Assembly (NCBI GenBank): GCA_947497175.1
Contig: CANMFM010000012.1
Location: 1 to 64,000, forward strand
Direction: 5' to 3'
Length of the DNA: 64,000 nucleotides
DNA from: an uncultured Aquimarina sp.
Lineage (GTDB): Bacteria; Bacteroidota; Bacteroidia; Flavobacteriales; Flavobacteriaceae
The number at the start of each line of letters is the position of its first letter. The first letter of the stretch is position 1. Under the pieces are notes generated by a model. It searched no databases and was not told the origin of the DNA. It saw only the letters and a program-made list of their open reading frames with translations. This document shows, piece after piece, positions 37,470 to 47,028 of this stretch. Both the position numbers and the translations under genes were made by a program.

Positions 37470-37842
37470 AGTGATGGGTAGCTGAGGATGTGATTTGACT
37501 TTTAAGTATTCTAAAAACCTCATCTAAATCAATTAAAACCTGGTAATCTGTAAAGCGTAAAACTGTGATAGCTAAAGAAGAAATAGACAACTTTTTTGGC
37601 GCATCCTGATTGTGTATATCTGAAAATTCATGAGCATATCCATCTATTTCAATTGCGATTCTTAGTTTGGGACAGTAAAAATTGAAATTATAAGACCCAA
37701 TCTTTTGATTTTTTATGAAATGATATCCTTTATTATATAATTCATGCTCTAATAGGGTAATGGCTTTACTGGTATTATTTAAAGAATGACGAATAACCTC
37801 TTCAGGGACTTTTTGATGGAGCGGAATAATTTGTGAAGACAT
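37459..37842 (-). CDS. DUF559 family, Vsr-like endonuclease fold
   Basis: 127 residues from ATG 37842 (MSSQIIPLHQKVPEE). The frame stays open to an ATG at 37890, but that codon lies inside an operator and upstream of the predicted promoter -10-like box, so the shorter start fits better. The core shows KNQKIGSYNFNFYCPKLRIA then IEIDGYAH, the Asp/Glu/His pattern of the Vsr/DUF559 nuclease fold. It may be a DNA nicking or repair nuclease. First gene of the DUF559 - radical SAM - DUF4130 operon. Confidence 0.82.
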   Translation of the reverse strand: MSSQIIPLHQKVPEEVIRHSLNNTSKAITLLEHELYNKGYHFIKNQKIGSYNFNFYCPKLRIAIEIDGYAHEFSDIHNQDAPKKLSISSLAITVLRFTDYQVLIDLDEVFRILKSQITSSATHHYVV

Positions 37843-37868
37843 AAGATTGCTTTTAGTAGTAATTTTTC

Positions 37869-37876
37869 CAAATTTA
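37869..37876 (-). promoter_or_regulatory. Predicted -7 promoter element of the repair operon
   Basis: On the minus strand the sequence reads TAAATTTG, a perfect match to the Bacteroidota TAnnTTTG element, placing transcription start near 37862 and a leader of about 20 nt before ATG 37842. No good TTTG -33 box was found at the usual distance. Confidence 0.5.
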
Positions 37877-37890
37877 TGGAAAATTTCCAT
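37876..37890. promoter_or_regulatory. Predicted repressor operator O1
   Basis: ATGGAA-AAT-TTCCAT: 6-bp arms with a 3-nt spacer, directly upstream of and touching the -7 element of the minus-strand repair operon. Same architecture as the site at 37918-37932. Likely bound by the XRE/S24 repressor encoded at 38020. Confidence 0.6.
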
Positions 37891-37917
37891 ATAAATTAAA
37901 ATTTAATTATGTTAAAA

Positions 37918-37932
37918 TTGGAAATATTCCAA
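37918..37932. promoter_or_regulatory. Predicted repressor operator O2
   Basis: TTGGAA-ATA-TTCCAA: 6-bp arms with a 3-nt spacer. It overlaps the -33 TTG of the promoter of the repressor gene at 38020, so binding should give autorepression. Confidence 0.6.
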
Positions 37933-37947
37933 AAAAATGTATCTTTG
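37918..37947 (+). promoter_or_regulatory. Predicted promoter of the S24 repressor gene
   Basis: TTG at 37918-37920, 19-nt spacer, then TATCTTTG at 37940-37947, a full match to the Bacteroidota TTG-N19-TAnnTTTG promoter. Expected start near 37954, leaving a 65-nt leader. Confidence 0.65.
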
Positions 37948-38019
37948 TTTAAGTAATTATCCCAAATAATAGTTAGAAGTTAAATACGTATTTATGGTTA
38001 AAAATTAAATTGGAATTTT

Positions 38020-38793
38020 ATGGATAATTCAGCTGACCAAACCATTAAGCGGTTTAAACAAATCCGCGAGGAGCACCATTATACCCAATCAGATTTTGCA
38101 CAAGTATTACAGATAAAAAATTCTACTGCAGATATTGAGCGTGGTAAGACAAAAATTTCCGGAAAAGTCGTTACAAGATTGTTACAAGAATTTAATATCA
38201 ATCCACTCTGGTTATTTGGCGAGAGTGAACAAAAAAAACTTGAATTACATGCCGGTAACGTCGCACCCAAAGTAATTACTGTCGATTCTCTGAACAATGA
38301 GAATATAGTGCTAGTAAATGTAAAGGCTGCCGCAGGGTACCCGCACAATGTTCAGGATTTAGATTGGTATCAACAGTTACCTGCGTTTGACATCCCGCTT
38401 CCAGAGTACAGAAATGCAACATACAGAGGGTTTCAGGTAGAAGGGGATAGTATGTTACCTGTTTTGGAACCAAAAGAATGGGTAATAGGTAAAGCAGTAA
38501 ATAACCTTTCTGAAATCAATAGCAATGCGATTTGTGTGATTGTCTTGGAGGATAGCGTGGTGGTGAAAAAAATTAGGAAAAATGAAGATTCTTCTATTAT
38601 TACACTGGTTTCTTTAAATGCAGAGTATTTACCGTATAATATTAATACTCATCAAATAGTAGAACTTTGGGAGGTAAACAGCAAGCTAAGTTTTAATATT
38701 GATGCCAATTCTGATACCGCTAGTATTAAACAATTACAAGAAGCAATGTTAGCGTTAACTTCAGAGGTGAGAAATCTGAAAACTAGTGTATAA
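38020..38793 (+). CDS. LexA/CI-like repressor: XRE helix-turn-helix plus S24 peptidase
   Basis: 257 residues. N-terminal XRE-type HTH (RFKQIREEHHYTQSDFAQVL, then IKNSTADIERGKTKIS). The C-terminal S24 domain (about 120-215) has the nucleophile Ser in VEGDSMLPVLEP and the general-base Lys in VVVKKIRK. Such repressors lose activity by self-cleavage on RecA-ssDNA filaments. The usual Ala-Gly cleavage bond could be AAAGYPHN near residue 106. A short coiled coil ends the protein. It is divergent from the repair operon, with paired operators between. Its 3' end overlaps the App1 gene by 11 nt, tail to tail. Confidence 0.9.
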   Translation: MDNSADQTIKRFKQIREEHHYTQSDFAQVLQIKNSTADIERGKTKISGKVVTRLLQEFNINPLWLFGESEQKKLELHAGNVAPKVITVDSLNNENIVLVNVKAAAGYPHNVQDLDWYQQLPAFDIPLPEYRNATYRGFQVEGDSMLPVLEPKEWVIGKAVNNLSEINSNAICVIVLEDSVVVKKIRKNEDSSIITLVSLNAEYLPYNINTHQIVELWEVNSKLSFNIDANSDTASIKQLQEAMLALTSEVRNLKTSV

Positions 38794-39784
38794 ATCCGTT
38801 TTTTCTTGCATGATTTATGGCCTGATCAGAAGTTTGAACAAGTAGAATCGGGGATGAATTATAAGATGCTATTAATCTTTTAATTCGTTTTTCTTTACGA
38901 CGATGATTTACATTTCTTAAATAGATTGCTAAAATACGCCCTGGATGTTCTTTGGCAATTTTAATATAAATATCGGCATCTTTTTCTCCGCTATCACCGA
39001 TAAGAATAAAGTTCATATCAGGATACATATGTAAAAGATTTAAAATTTCTGATTGTTTATGAGGAATTTTTGGTTTTGGTGTTTTGTCAAAAGGCGTTCT
39101 AAAATCTCTAAGTAAAATAGGGCCTTGAGGAAAATGATTTTTTTTGAAAAAAGCACTTAAATAATCATACAAGTTCCATGGGCTATTACTCACATAAAAA
39201 AACGGATTTAAGGGTATTTTGTTCTTTCCTAAGTGTAGCTTTTTGTAGAAATGTACCATTCCCTCTGTAGGTAAGCGTTTGTCAAAATTTTTAAATATCG
39301 TGTTAGCAATTACTCTCCATTTGAATAAAGATGCCACCCCTGTGTGTAAAATAGTATCATCTATATCACTTATTATCCCAAATTCTGCATCATCAGATGG
39401 GATAAGCATATTCCCCGGGAAAATATTATTATGACTGATCTTTCGAGAAAAGTGATTTGATTTGTAGGATATTACGTATGGTAGCCAACCTTTATCATTA
39501 GCAAGATTTTCAAGCTCAGAAATCTCAATGTCGAAATGATAATAGCCTTCTTTATCACTTATCGTCTCATAACTTTTTCCGTTAGAAAGTTTAAGTTCAA
39601 TACCAGCATCTCTTATTTCATCACTTTCTAATTGTTTATAAATATTCTTTAATGTTTTGAATATCTTCTGATTTGGGTCAAAGCTTACATTTTCGTCTTC
39701 TAAGGCTCTGCCCTTAGCGTGAAAATGATTTTTTGTACCATACCCTAAGTAGGTGTTAATACGTAAAGCTTTCTTCTTAAACAT
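38783..39784 (-). CDS. App1-type phosphatidate phosphatase (DUF2183)
   Basis: 333 residues. The HAD-type catalytic motif DIDDTILHTG (DxDxT) is near residue 137, followed by FYVSNSPWNLYDYL and FILIGDSGEKDADIY, the later HAD motifs. App1-like proteins dephosphorylate phosphatidate or related lipids. The N-terminal part (EIRDAGIELKLSNGKSYETI, DKEGYYHFDIEI) looks like a small beta domain, as in other App1 proteins. No signal peptide. A hairpin terminator separates it from the pyrophosphatase upstream, so it has its own promoter within about 30 nt or relies on readthrough. Confidence 0.87.
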   Translation of the reverse strand: MFKKKALRINTYLGYGTKNHFHAKGRALEDENVSFDPNQKIFKTLKNIYKQLESDEIRDAGIELKLSNGKSYETISDKEGYYHFDIEISELENLANDKGWLPYVISYKSNHFSRKISHNNIFPGNMLIPSDDAEFGIISDIDDTILHTGVASLFKWRVIANTIFKNFDKRLPTEGMVHFYKKLHLGKNKIPLNPFFYVSNSPWNLYDYLSAFFKKNHFPQGPILLRDFRTPFDKTPKPKIPHKQSEILNLLHMYPDMNFILIGDSGEKDADIYIKIAKEHPGRILAIYLRNVNHRRKEKRIKRLIASYNSSPILLVQTSDQAINHARKNGFIH

Positions 39785-39809
39785 GAAAAAAAGTAGATTT
39801 TGTTATAAA

Positions 39810-39841
39810 AATAAACAACCTCACTCAAAGAGCGAGGTTGT
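39810..39841 (-). terminator. Intrinsic terminator after hppA
   Basis: ACAACCTC-A-CTC pairs with GAG-C-GAGGTTGT (one mismatch) around AAA. On the minus strand it is followed by a T-rich stretch. It lies 22 nt after the hppA stop. Confidence 0.7.
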
Positions 39842-39862
39842 ATGCATAAAATTTTATGTTTT

Positions 39863-42139
39863 TTATTTTAAAGTAGTTTCTGTAGCTGCAATTTTTGTAT
39901 TAGATACTTCAACTTTTTCTGTGTTTGTTTCATTTTGAGATGACGATTTGATGATCTCAGTATTTTGCTCTGCTACAACAGTATCTTGATGGTGTCCACC
40001 CAATATCGGAGCAATTACTAAAGCAACCAAACATGTTAATTTAATCAAAATATTCATAGATGGTCCAGAAGTATCTTTAAATGGGTCTCCAACCGTATCA
40101 CCAGTTACTGCTGCTTTATGAGCATCAGAACCTTTATAGGTCATCTCTCCATCAATCTCAACACCAGCCTCGAATGATTTTTTGGCATTATCCCAAGCTC
40201 CACCTGCATTATTCTGAAAAATTGCCCACATAACACCTGATACGCAGACACCAGCCATATAGCCTCCTAGTGGTTCTGCCCCAAATAACAACCCAATAAT
40301 GATTGGAGTAATGATGGTAAGTAATCCAGGTAAAATCATTTCTTTTAAGGCAGCTTTAGTAGAGATATCAACACATTTGGCATATTCCGGAGTACCAGTA
40401 CCCTCCATAATCCCAGGAATTTCTCTAAACTGGCGACGTACTTCTTGTACCATTTCCATAGCGGCTTTACCTACAGATTTCATAGCCAGAGCAGAAAATA
40501 CAACTGGGATCATTCCTCCAACAAAAAGCATTGATAATACATCCGCTTTAAAGATATTAATACCGTCGATACCTGTAAATGTTACATAAGCAGCGAATAA
40601 TGCCAATGCTGTTAGTGCGGCAGAGGCAATAGCAAAACCTTTACCAACAGCCGCTGTTGTGTTTCCAACAGAGTCTAGAATATCTGTACGTTCACGCACA
40701 TGATCCTCTAACTCACTCATTTCTGCAACCCCTCCTGCATTATCTGCAATAGGTCCAAAGGCATCGATTGCTAATTGCATAGCTGTGGTTGCCATCATTG
40801 CCGAGGCTGCTAATGCTACACCATAAAAGCCGGCAAGTTCATACGATCCGTAGATTGCTGCTGCAAATAAGATTACCGATAAAAAGGTTGATTTCATACC
40901 TACGGCAAGACCAGCAATAATATTAGTCGCTGCCCCGGTAGAACTATTTTGAACAATATCTAATACTGGTTTTTTACCTAAACTTGTATAGAATGCCGTT
41001 ACTACAGATATTAATGCTCCTACAGCAAGACCAATTAGTGTCGAATAAAATACATTCATCGACGAAACTTCTTTGGCTCCTTCTCCAAAAAAGTTCATTG
41101 TCATTGTTTTTGGAAGCATTAAATCAATTAAGAAATAACTAGCGATAACAGTTAAAATAATTGCTGCCCAGTTTCCTAAATCTAATGCTTTTTGAACTTG
41201 TGCTTCTTTCGCGTCATTGTTTTTAACGCCAACTAAGAAAGTACCTACAATAGATGCTAATATACCAACACCTGCAATGACTATTGGAAGTAATATAGGT
41301 CCCATATTGCCAAAATCATCGGTAAATGGAGAAACGGTCGACATGTCTCTAATAACATAGTTACCTAAAACCATAGCGGCAAGAACAGTTGCTACATAAG
41401 AACCGAATAAGTCGGCTCCCATACCTGCTACATCTCCTACATTGTCTCCTACATTATCAGCAATAGTGGCGGGGTTACGAGGATCATCTTCGGGAATACC
41501 CGCTTCTACTTTACCAACCAAATCGGCACCTACATCGGCAGCTTTCGTATAAATACCTCCACCAACGCGCGCAAATAATGCAATAGATTCTGCTCCCAGA
41601 GAAAACCCAGCCAGTGCTTCAAGCACTATAGTCATATTAGTATAAAACGATCCTTCCTCTCCCATAAACTGACTGGTAAAGAACATAAAGAACAGGCTTA
41701 ATCCTAATACCGCTAGACCTGCAACACCAAGTCCCATCACAGTACCTCCGCCAAAAGAAACTTTAAGCGCCTGCGGTAGGCTGGTCTTTGCAGCTTCTGC
41801 AGTTCTGGCATTGGCTTCAGTAGCGATACGCATACCTATATTTCCTGCCAAGGCAGAAAATATGGCTCCAAAAACAAAAGCCGGAACTATCATCCAACTT
41901 GTCGTATCTACAATTACAGAAATACCAAATAAGGCAGCCGACGCGATAATTACAAAAATTACTAATAATCTATATTCTGCCGCAAGGAACGCCAAGGCAC
42001 CTTCTTTAATACTTTTAGAAATTTCTTGCATTTTTTCATTACCAGGAGCTTGTTTTTTGACCCAAGCCATTTTGATAAACATAAAAAGTAACCCTAAAAT
42101 CGCCAATGCAATTGGCACAAAGATCATATTTGATTCCAT
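39863..42139 (-). CDS. hppA: Membrane-bound cation-pumping pyrophosphatase, K+-dependent type
   Basis: 758 residues with about 16 membrane helices. The pyrophosphate site is clear: [20 protein letters not shown] and [27 protein letters not shown] carries Ala where K+-independent enzymes have Lys, so it should need K+. It couples PPi hydrolysis to Na+ and/or H+ export; which ion cannot be decided by eye. The last about 45 residues (polar, Glu/Thr/Ser-rich) are an extra tail beyond the usual end. Upstream on the same strand lies a soluble pyrophosphatase, giving two ways to consume PPi. Confidence 0.95.
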   Translation of the reverse strand: MESNMIFVPIALAILGLLFMFIKMAWVKKQAPGNEKMQEISKSIKEGALAFLAAEYRLLVIFVIIASAALFGISVIVDTTSWMIVPAFVFGAIFSALAGNIGMRIATEANARTAEAAKTSLPQALKVSFGGGTVMGLGVAGLAVLGLSLFFMFFTSQFMGEEGSFYTNMTIVLEALAGFSLGAESIALFARVGGGIYTKAADVGADLVGKVEAGIPEDDPRNPATIADNVGDNVGDVAGMGADLFGSYVATVLAAMVLGNYVIRDMSTVSPFTDDFGNMGPILLPIVIAGVGILASIVGTFLVGVKNNDAKEAQVQKALDLGNWAAIILTVIASYFLIDLMLPKTMTMNFFGEGAKEVSSMNVFYSTLIGLAVGALISVVTAFYTSLGKKPVLDIVQNSSTGAATNIIAGLAVGMKSTFLSVILFAAAIYGSYELAGFYGVALAASAMMATTAMQLAIDAFGPIADNAGGVAEMSELEDHVRERTDILDSVGNTTAAVGKGFAIASAALTALALFAAYVTFTGIDGINIFKADVLSMLFVGGMIPVVFSALAMKSVGKAAMEMVQEVRRQFREIPGIMEGTGTPEYAKCVDISTKAALKEMILPGLLTIITPIIIGLLFGAEPLGGYMAGVCVSGVMWAIFQNNAGGAWDNAKKSFEAGVEIDGEMTYKGSDAHKAAVTGDTVGDPFKDTSGPSMNILIKLTCLVALVIAPILGGHHQDTVVAEQNTEIIKSSSQNETNTEKVEVSNTKIAATETTLK

Positions 42140-42491
42140 TAATTATAGTTTAAGTTAATTAGTCGCTAAAAGTAGTGAAATTAGTATTAATACAAAAAAA
42201 GAAGATGAATCTATTAAAACTGATTTTTTTTTAAGATTTTTTATAAGAAAAATACAAGCGCTTGTTTGTTTTTTTAAATATTTTAATCTCAGATGGTTTA
42301 AAATATTTTAAGATAAGTGATGTATAAAAGTTCTGACAATAGGATAGAGGTTGTAGACTTTAATAGTAAAAGGATTGTTTTTGGTTAAGCTGCTTAATTA
42401 TTTGAAGTATTCTTTTATAGGTTTATAGCTTGTGTTAGTAAAGGTGCGAAGCGACTCAATAGTGAGCTATTGTAAATTTTAATTAAACAAT
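42140..42491. other. Intergenic region upstream of hppA
   Basis: AT-rich spacer holding the presumed hppA promoter. No ORF, operator-like dyad or RNA-like structure was recognised besides the terminator that follows at 42492. Confidence 0.45.
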
Positions 42492-42517
42492 AAGGGGACG
42501 AATAAATTCGTCCCCTT
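42492..42517 (-). terminator. Hairpin terminator after ppa
   Basis: 11-bp perfect stem AAGGGGACGAA / TTCGTCCCCTT with a 4-nt loop, 27 nt after the ppa stop. The T-run is better on the plus strand (CAATTTTTG) than on the minus strand, so it may stop antisense transcription too. Confidence 0.7.
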
Positions 42518-42543
42518 CAATTTTTGTAATATGTCGTAAAGAA

Positions 42544-43074
42544 TTAAGCGATACTAAATAACCCTTTTGGCTTATCCTCTAATTCTTCAAAGCGTTTTAC
42601 GCAAGCTTTAATAATTTCTTTGGCTTCATCAATATTTCCCCATCCACCAACATCAACTTTTTTCTCTTCTAAATCTTTATATACCTGAAAAAAGTGTTCT
42701 ATTTCTTTTATTAAATGAGGGTTCAATTCTTTTAAATCGGCCAATCTGTTTGCTATTGGGTCTGATACAGGCACGCAAATAATTTTTTCATCCGGGCCTT
42801 TTTCATCTGCCATATGAAAAACCCCTATAGGTTTTACTTCCATAACACATCCTGGAAACGTGGGCTCGGTTACCAATACTAATACATCTAAAGGATCACC
42901 ATCTAATGCTAACGTTTCTGGTATAAAACCATAATCAGCAGGGTACATCATAGATGAGAATATCATACGATCATATCGTATTTTTTTTATATCAAAATCG
43001 TATTCATATTTATTACGACTTCCTTTTGGAATTTCGATAAGTACGTCAAAGCTTTCTTTAGTAGCTGCGCTCAT
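42544..43074 (-). CDS. ppa: Soluble inorganic pyrophosphatase, family I
   Basis: 176 residues. The metal-binding signature DGDPLDVLVL is present, with PADYGFIPETLALDGD before it and EIPKGSRNKYEYD near the N-terminus (Lys and Glu of the active site). It hydrolyses PPi to phosphate in the cytoplasm and pulls biosynthetic reactions forward. Own terminator at 42492. Confidence 0.95.
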   Translation of the reverse strand: MSAATKESFDVLIEIPKGSRNKYEYDFDIKKIRYDRMIFSSMMYPADYGFIPETLALDGDPLDVLVLVTEPTFPGCVMEVKPIGVFHMADEKGPDEKIICVPVSDPIANRLADLKELNPHLIKEIEHFFQVYKDLEEKKVDVGGWGNIDEAKEIIKACVKRFEELEDKPKGLFSIA

Positions 43075-43265
43075 AATTTTTGTTTTCTATTTAATGGGCG
43101 GCAAAGATAAGTATTACAAGGGTTTAGTTAAAATTTATCTAAAGAAAATCTTGGCTTTTTTGTTAAATCTTAATATACGGTTAACCTATAACGTTTTCAT
43201 AACGACAAAAATTAAAACATTTCTATTTTTTTAGATGTTTAAATGTGATGTATTCTGTATTATAT

Positions 43266-45761
43266 TTAGAAATAGAAACCAAATGAACCAGTAACTCCAA
43301 ATTTTCGTGCATCTGGGTTATCAAAATAATTTCCTCTGAAATGAAAATCAATTCTAAAAATTTTGAAGATATTACCTACACCCAAACTGTATTCCCAATA
43401 GACTTCATCCTCGGGTGCAATTAAAATTTCGTTAGAAGGAGCGCTCAGCAGAATGTTTTGGTCAGAAAGTTGACCCCAGGCTCCTCGTATTCCGACTAAC
43501 TCTCTTAAGTTTAGTTTGCGTAGCCATGGTATTCTTGAGAATATTCGTCCATTAAAATTGTGTTCTAAATGTAGCGTAGCATAGGTGTCGGTCACAAACT
43601 CATAAAAATTAAGTAACGGGAAAGTGTTATAAATGGATAAATAGGTTTGGTTACCAGGAATAACGCTTAATAAGCCTAGAGGTACATCTCCAAAGGTCTT
43701 CCCGAGTTCCAGGGTACTGCTTAATCGACCAAAACCGCCAATATTCCAGGGTTGTTGATATAAGAATTGAATTTTTTGATACTCAAAATCACTTTCGATA
43801 ATATCTTGTAACCCTACACTATAGTTAAGAAATAAAGTAGCATAATCACCATCATTAACAATAACTCTATCTACCCCATAACCACTTGTTTTGCGACCTG
43901 GAAAATAAGCAAGAGATGTTGCAATTTCTGTTTGCTGTATTTCGGTTTGTAGTTCTCCGGTTTCCGGATCAATAAAATCAAGACTAAACAGTGATCGATC
44001 TGCTGGTTTTAGGTTTCTAAAAGACCCTGTAACCCCCACGGTAAAGTTTTTCCTGGGTTCTAATTGCATAGAAAATGCGGATAAATTAATGGAGGTCAAT
44101 CTAGTATTATCCCCGGTAGCTATTACAGAAGATGAGGCAAGACTTCTGCCTTCTACATCATTAGTATTGGTTAAACTGGCTCCTAGTTGCTCTACATCTC
44201 TACGGTTTCCAGCAGAAACGATAAGTCTGGATTTTCGATCTATCAAATATTTTCCCGAGATACCATATTTGAATTTATTATCTTTAAAACCATAGGCTCC
44301 GTATCCTTCTATGCGCCATCTATCATTAGAAGTAAAATAGGTTCTACCACCGGCGCGTAATCTCCAACCTTCAATATCATTAAATCCTACGGTTGAAAAT
44401 AAGGGGCCAAAATCAAATCCATCAAATTCTATATACCCCGTTGCTAATATCGTTCCTATATTATAGAGGCGCTTAAATGCTTTTACTGTTCTTAACGTGT
44501 CAAGTAATTTGTAAACTTTTTTCTCATCTTTATTGAGTTCTTCCATACGTGCATTTTTCCAGAACGAATCTTCACGATTATAAATGTCCTGGTCGTATGG
44601 GTCTACCTGGGATTGATAGAATTTTTTATCTTTTTTTATATCAAATTTATAATTATCGTATAGTGTGGTTCTTTTTCCGTAGACTCCACGTGATTTTTCT
44701 TTCTTACTAAAGGCAAAATCAGATTGAAAATAGTCTTTAGTAATTAAAAATATAGAATCATTTAGAACATCAAACTCTTGTTCGATATATAGATCTTTTA
44801 CCCAGTTTATATTCGCACTTTTTGTAACTTCTAGATTAATCTCCTTAATAGCCCAAGTCGTATCGTTAACCCAAAAATCTCCTTTAAAGGTGAGCTCGTT
44901 TTTTCTTCTTGGATAGTAGATGATGTTATAACACCATTTGTTACCAATATATGCACTGTCAGAAAGAACATAATTATAAACACCGACACCCGTTCGTGAT
45001 AATGGGCTGGTAAAACTTTTGTCAAAGAACTTTAAATAATTCTCATATACGTCATAATCAGAATATAAATCTTTAACAAAGGCAATTAACGTTTGATTGT
45101 CACTAAATCCTGCGTTTTTATTACCGGTTAATACTTCTTTGTATTCATTAAGTTGATTGTCTCCATATACTTTTGAAATGGCTTCATTTAGAAAAATTGG
45201 GAGATACGTTTTTCCAGTAATTCTAGAGGTGTCTATATCATCAAAAATAAACTCCATACCATTAAAAATTCTACTATTAATTAGGGTGCTATCAATAGTA
45301 TTGAGGTCAAACTCTAATTTTTCATACTTGTCGTACGTATATTGTTTAAATTTTTTAACTCCATTTACGCGTCGATTATCCCATATTTTTTTAAGAATGT
45401 CTATAGCTGGATTGTTTTTTTTAGAAGTTTTACCTTTATATATTACGACTTCATCTAATGATGCGGCTTCCTCTTCAAGTGTGATTTGCATTTTATATGT
45501 AACACGCTTGGTAAGGGCTATCGTTTTAGTCTCAAAACCTATAAATGAAATTTTAATTTCAGAATGGTTGTCATCAGACTCCATATAAAAATTACCGTTC
45601 TCATCTGTAATAGTACCTATTGTGGAGTTTTTAAAAACAACATTCGCAAAGGGAATAGGTTGTTTGTTACTATCATATACTTGCCCACCAACTTTAGTTT
45701 GTGAAAGGAGAGCCGTGCAGCTAAATGCAGCTAGAATTACTCCTAAAATAATTTTTTTCAT
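43266..45761 (-). CDS. DUF5686 / carboxypeptidase-regulatory-like outer-membrane protein
   Basis: 831 residues. Signal peptide MKKIILGVILAAFSCTALLS, then a CarboxypepD_reg-like beta domain at about 22-100 (VGGQVYDSNKQPIPFANVVF, GTITDENGNFYM). The long DUF5686 region follows, ending in outer-membrane-barrel-like strands (NIFKIFRIDFHFRGNYFDN, KFGVTGSFGFYF). This is a conserved Bacteroidota outer-membrane family without a defined role. Monocistronic, with AT-rich gaps on both sides. Confidence 0.87.
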   Translation of the reverse strand: MKKIILGVILAAFSCTALLSQTKVGGQVYDSNKQPIPFANVVFKNSTIGTITDENGNFYMESDDNHSEIKISFIGFETKTIALTKRVTYKMQITLEEEAASLDEVVIYKGKTSKKNNPAIDILKKIWDNRRVNGVKKFKQYTYDKYEKLEFDLNTIDSTLINSRIFNGMEFIFDDIDTSRITGKTYLPIFLNEAISKVYGDNQLNEYKEVLTGNKNAGFSDNQTLIAFVKDLYSDYDVYENYLKFFDKSFTSPLSRTGVGVYNYVLSDSAYIGNKWCYNIIYYPRRKNELTFKGDFWVNDTTWAIKEINLEVTKSANINWVKDLYIEQEFDVLNDSIFLITKDYFQSDFAFSKKEKSRGVYGKRTTLYDNYKFDIKKDKKFYQSQVDPYDQDIYNREDSFWKNARMEELNKDEKKVYKLLDTLRTVKAFKRLYNIGTILATGYIEFDGFDFGPLFSTVGFNDIEGWRLRAGGRTYFTSNDRWRIEGYGAYGFKDNKFKYGISGKYLIDRKSRLIVSAGNRRDVEQLGASLTNTNDVEGRSLASSSVIATGDNTRLTSINLSAFSMQLEPRKNFTVGVTGSFRNLKPADRSLFSLDFIDPETGELQTEIQQTEIATSLAYFPGRKTSGYGVDRVIVNDGDYATLFLNYSVGLQDIIESDFEYQKIQFLYQQPWNIGGFGRLSSTLELGKTFGDVPLGLLSVIPGNQTYLSIYNTFPLLNFYEFVTDTYATLHLEHNFNGRIFSRIPWLRKLNLRELVGIRGAWGQLSDQNILLSAPSNEILIAPEDEVYWEYSLGVGNIFKIFRIDFHFRGNYFDNPDARKFGVTGSFGFYF

Positions 45762-45887
45762 CTAAAGTTATTATAATTACTACTTATGACAGTTAGTGGG
45801 GGTATCAATTTTTAGACCACTTTTTGGGTTAGGATATCCAAGGCTGCATTCCTAAAATTGATGAAACGTAAAATAGAAAAGTAAATT

Positions 45888-46865
45888 TTATTTGTACATC
45901 ACTTTTTTTACAGCTTTAATTACATCCTTGCTGTTTGGTAACCACTCTTCTAATAAAACAGGAGAATAAGGAGTTGGTGTGTCTGCGGTGTTAATTTTTA
46001 TTATCGGGGCATCCAGATAGTCAAAAATATTGGATTGAACCTGATATGTGATTTCTGAAGCAATGTTTGCTAAAGGCCATGCTTCTTCAAGGATAATAAG
46101 TCGATTTGTTTTTTTAACAGAAGTAAAAATAGCTTCAAGATCTAAAGGCCTTACCGTTCTAAGATCAATAATTTCACAAGAAATGTTTTCTTTAGCGAGT
46201 TCATCTGCAGCTTTATATGCTTCTTTTATGATTTTCCCAAAAGAAACAATGGTTACGTCTTTACCTTCTCTTTTAAGTTCGGCAACACCCAAAGGTATTG
46301 TATATTCACCTTCAGGGACTTCACCCTTATCCCCATACATTTGCTCGCTTTCCATAAAAATAACCGGATCGTCATCTCTGATGGCAGATTTTAATAATCC
46401 TTTTGCATCTTTAGGGTTTGAAGGGACTACCACTTTTAGCCCTGGTGTATTTGCAAACCAGTTTTCAAAAGCCTGAGAGTGTGTTGCTCCTAATTGACCT
46501 GCAGAAGCTGTGGGTCCTCTAAAAACGATAGGAATATTAAATTGTCCTCCACTCATTTGACGCATTTTGGCAGCGTTATTTATAATTTGATCGATCCCTA
46601 CCAGTGAGAAGTTAAAGGTCATAAACTCTATGATGGGTCGATTCCCGTTCATAGCGCTTCCAACACCAATACCGGCAAAACCTAATTCAGAGATAGGAGT
46701 ATCCAAGACGCGATCTGGGCCAAACTCATCCAACATACCTTTACTGGCTTTGTAGGCTCCATTGTATTCTGCAACTTCTTCACCCATTAAATAAATGGAT
46801 TCATCTCGGCGCATTTCTTCGCTCATGGCTTCGCAAATTGCTTCTCTGAATTGTATCGTTTTCAT
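45888..46865 (-). CDS. pdhB: Pyruvate dehydrogenase E1 component, beta subunit
   Basis: 325 residues. Motifs of the E1 beta subunit: MGEEVAEYNGAYKASKGMLD, DTPISELGFAGIGVGSAMNG, RGPTASAGQLGATHSQAFE, VVPSNPKDAKGLLKSAIRDD, and the transketolase-C domain with IIDLRTVRPLD. With the alpha subunit it decarboxylates pyruvate using thiamine diphosphate. pdhA is not in the window, as is common where pdhA and pdhC sit elsewhere. Divergent from etfBA, with a 28-bp palindrome between. Confidence 0.94.
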   Translation of the reverse strand: MKTIQFREAICEAMSEEMRRDESIYLMGEEVAEYNGAYKASKGMLDEFGPDRVLDTPISELGFAGIGVGSAMNGNRPIIEFMTFNFSLVGIDQIINNAAKMRQMSGGQFNIPIVFRGPTASAGQLGATHSQAFENWFANTPGLKVVVPSNPKDAKGLLKSAIRDDDPVIFMESEQMYGDKGEVPEGEYTIPLGVAELKREGKDVTIVSFGKIIKEAYKAADELAKENISCEIIDLRTVRPLDLEAIFTSVKKTNRLIILEEAWPLANIASEITYQVQSNIFDYLDAPIIKINTADTPTPYSPVLLEEWLPNSKDVIKAVKKVMYK

Positions 46866-46942
46866 GTGTAAAAAATTATTTTAGGCTATAAAGAAAGGCA
46901 AAAGTAGCAATTAAAACGCTTTGGAGGCCTTGGAACATTAAA

Positions 46943-46970
46943 AAATTTACTATGCGTGCATAGTAAATTT
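46943..46970. promoter_or_regulatory. 28-bp palindrome between pdhB and etfBA
   Basis: AAATTTACTATGC and GCATAGTAAATTT are perfect 13-bp inverted arms around a GT centre. It lies in the 163-nt divergent gap. A TAAATTTG (-7-like) on the plus strand is formed by its right arm and next base (46964-46971), so a bound dimer would block etfBA and possibly pdhB. It reads as a TetR/MarR-type operator; the regulator is not in the window. Confidence 0.65.
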
Positions 46971-47028
46971 GACATTTTATTTGTAACTTCGCATTTATTA
47001 TTAAATTCACAAAAAATACCTATATAAA

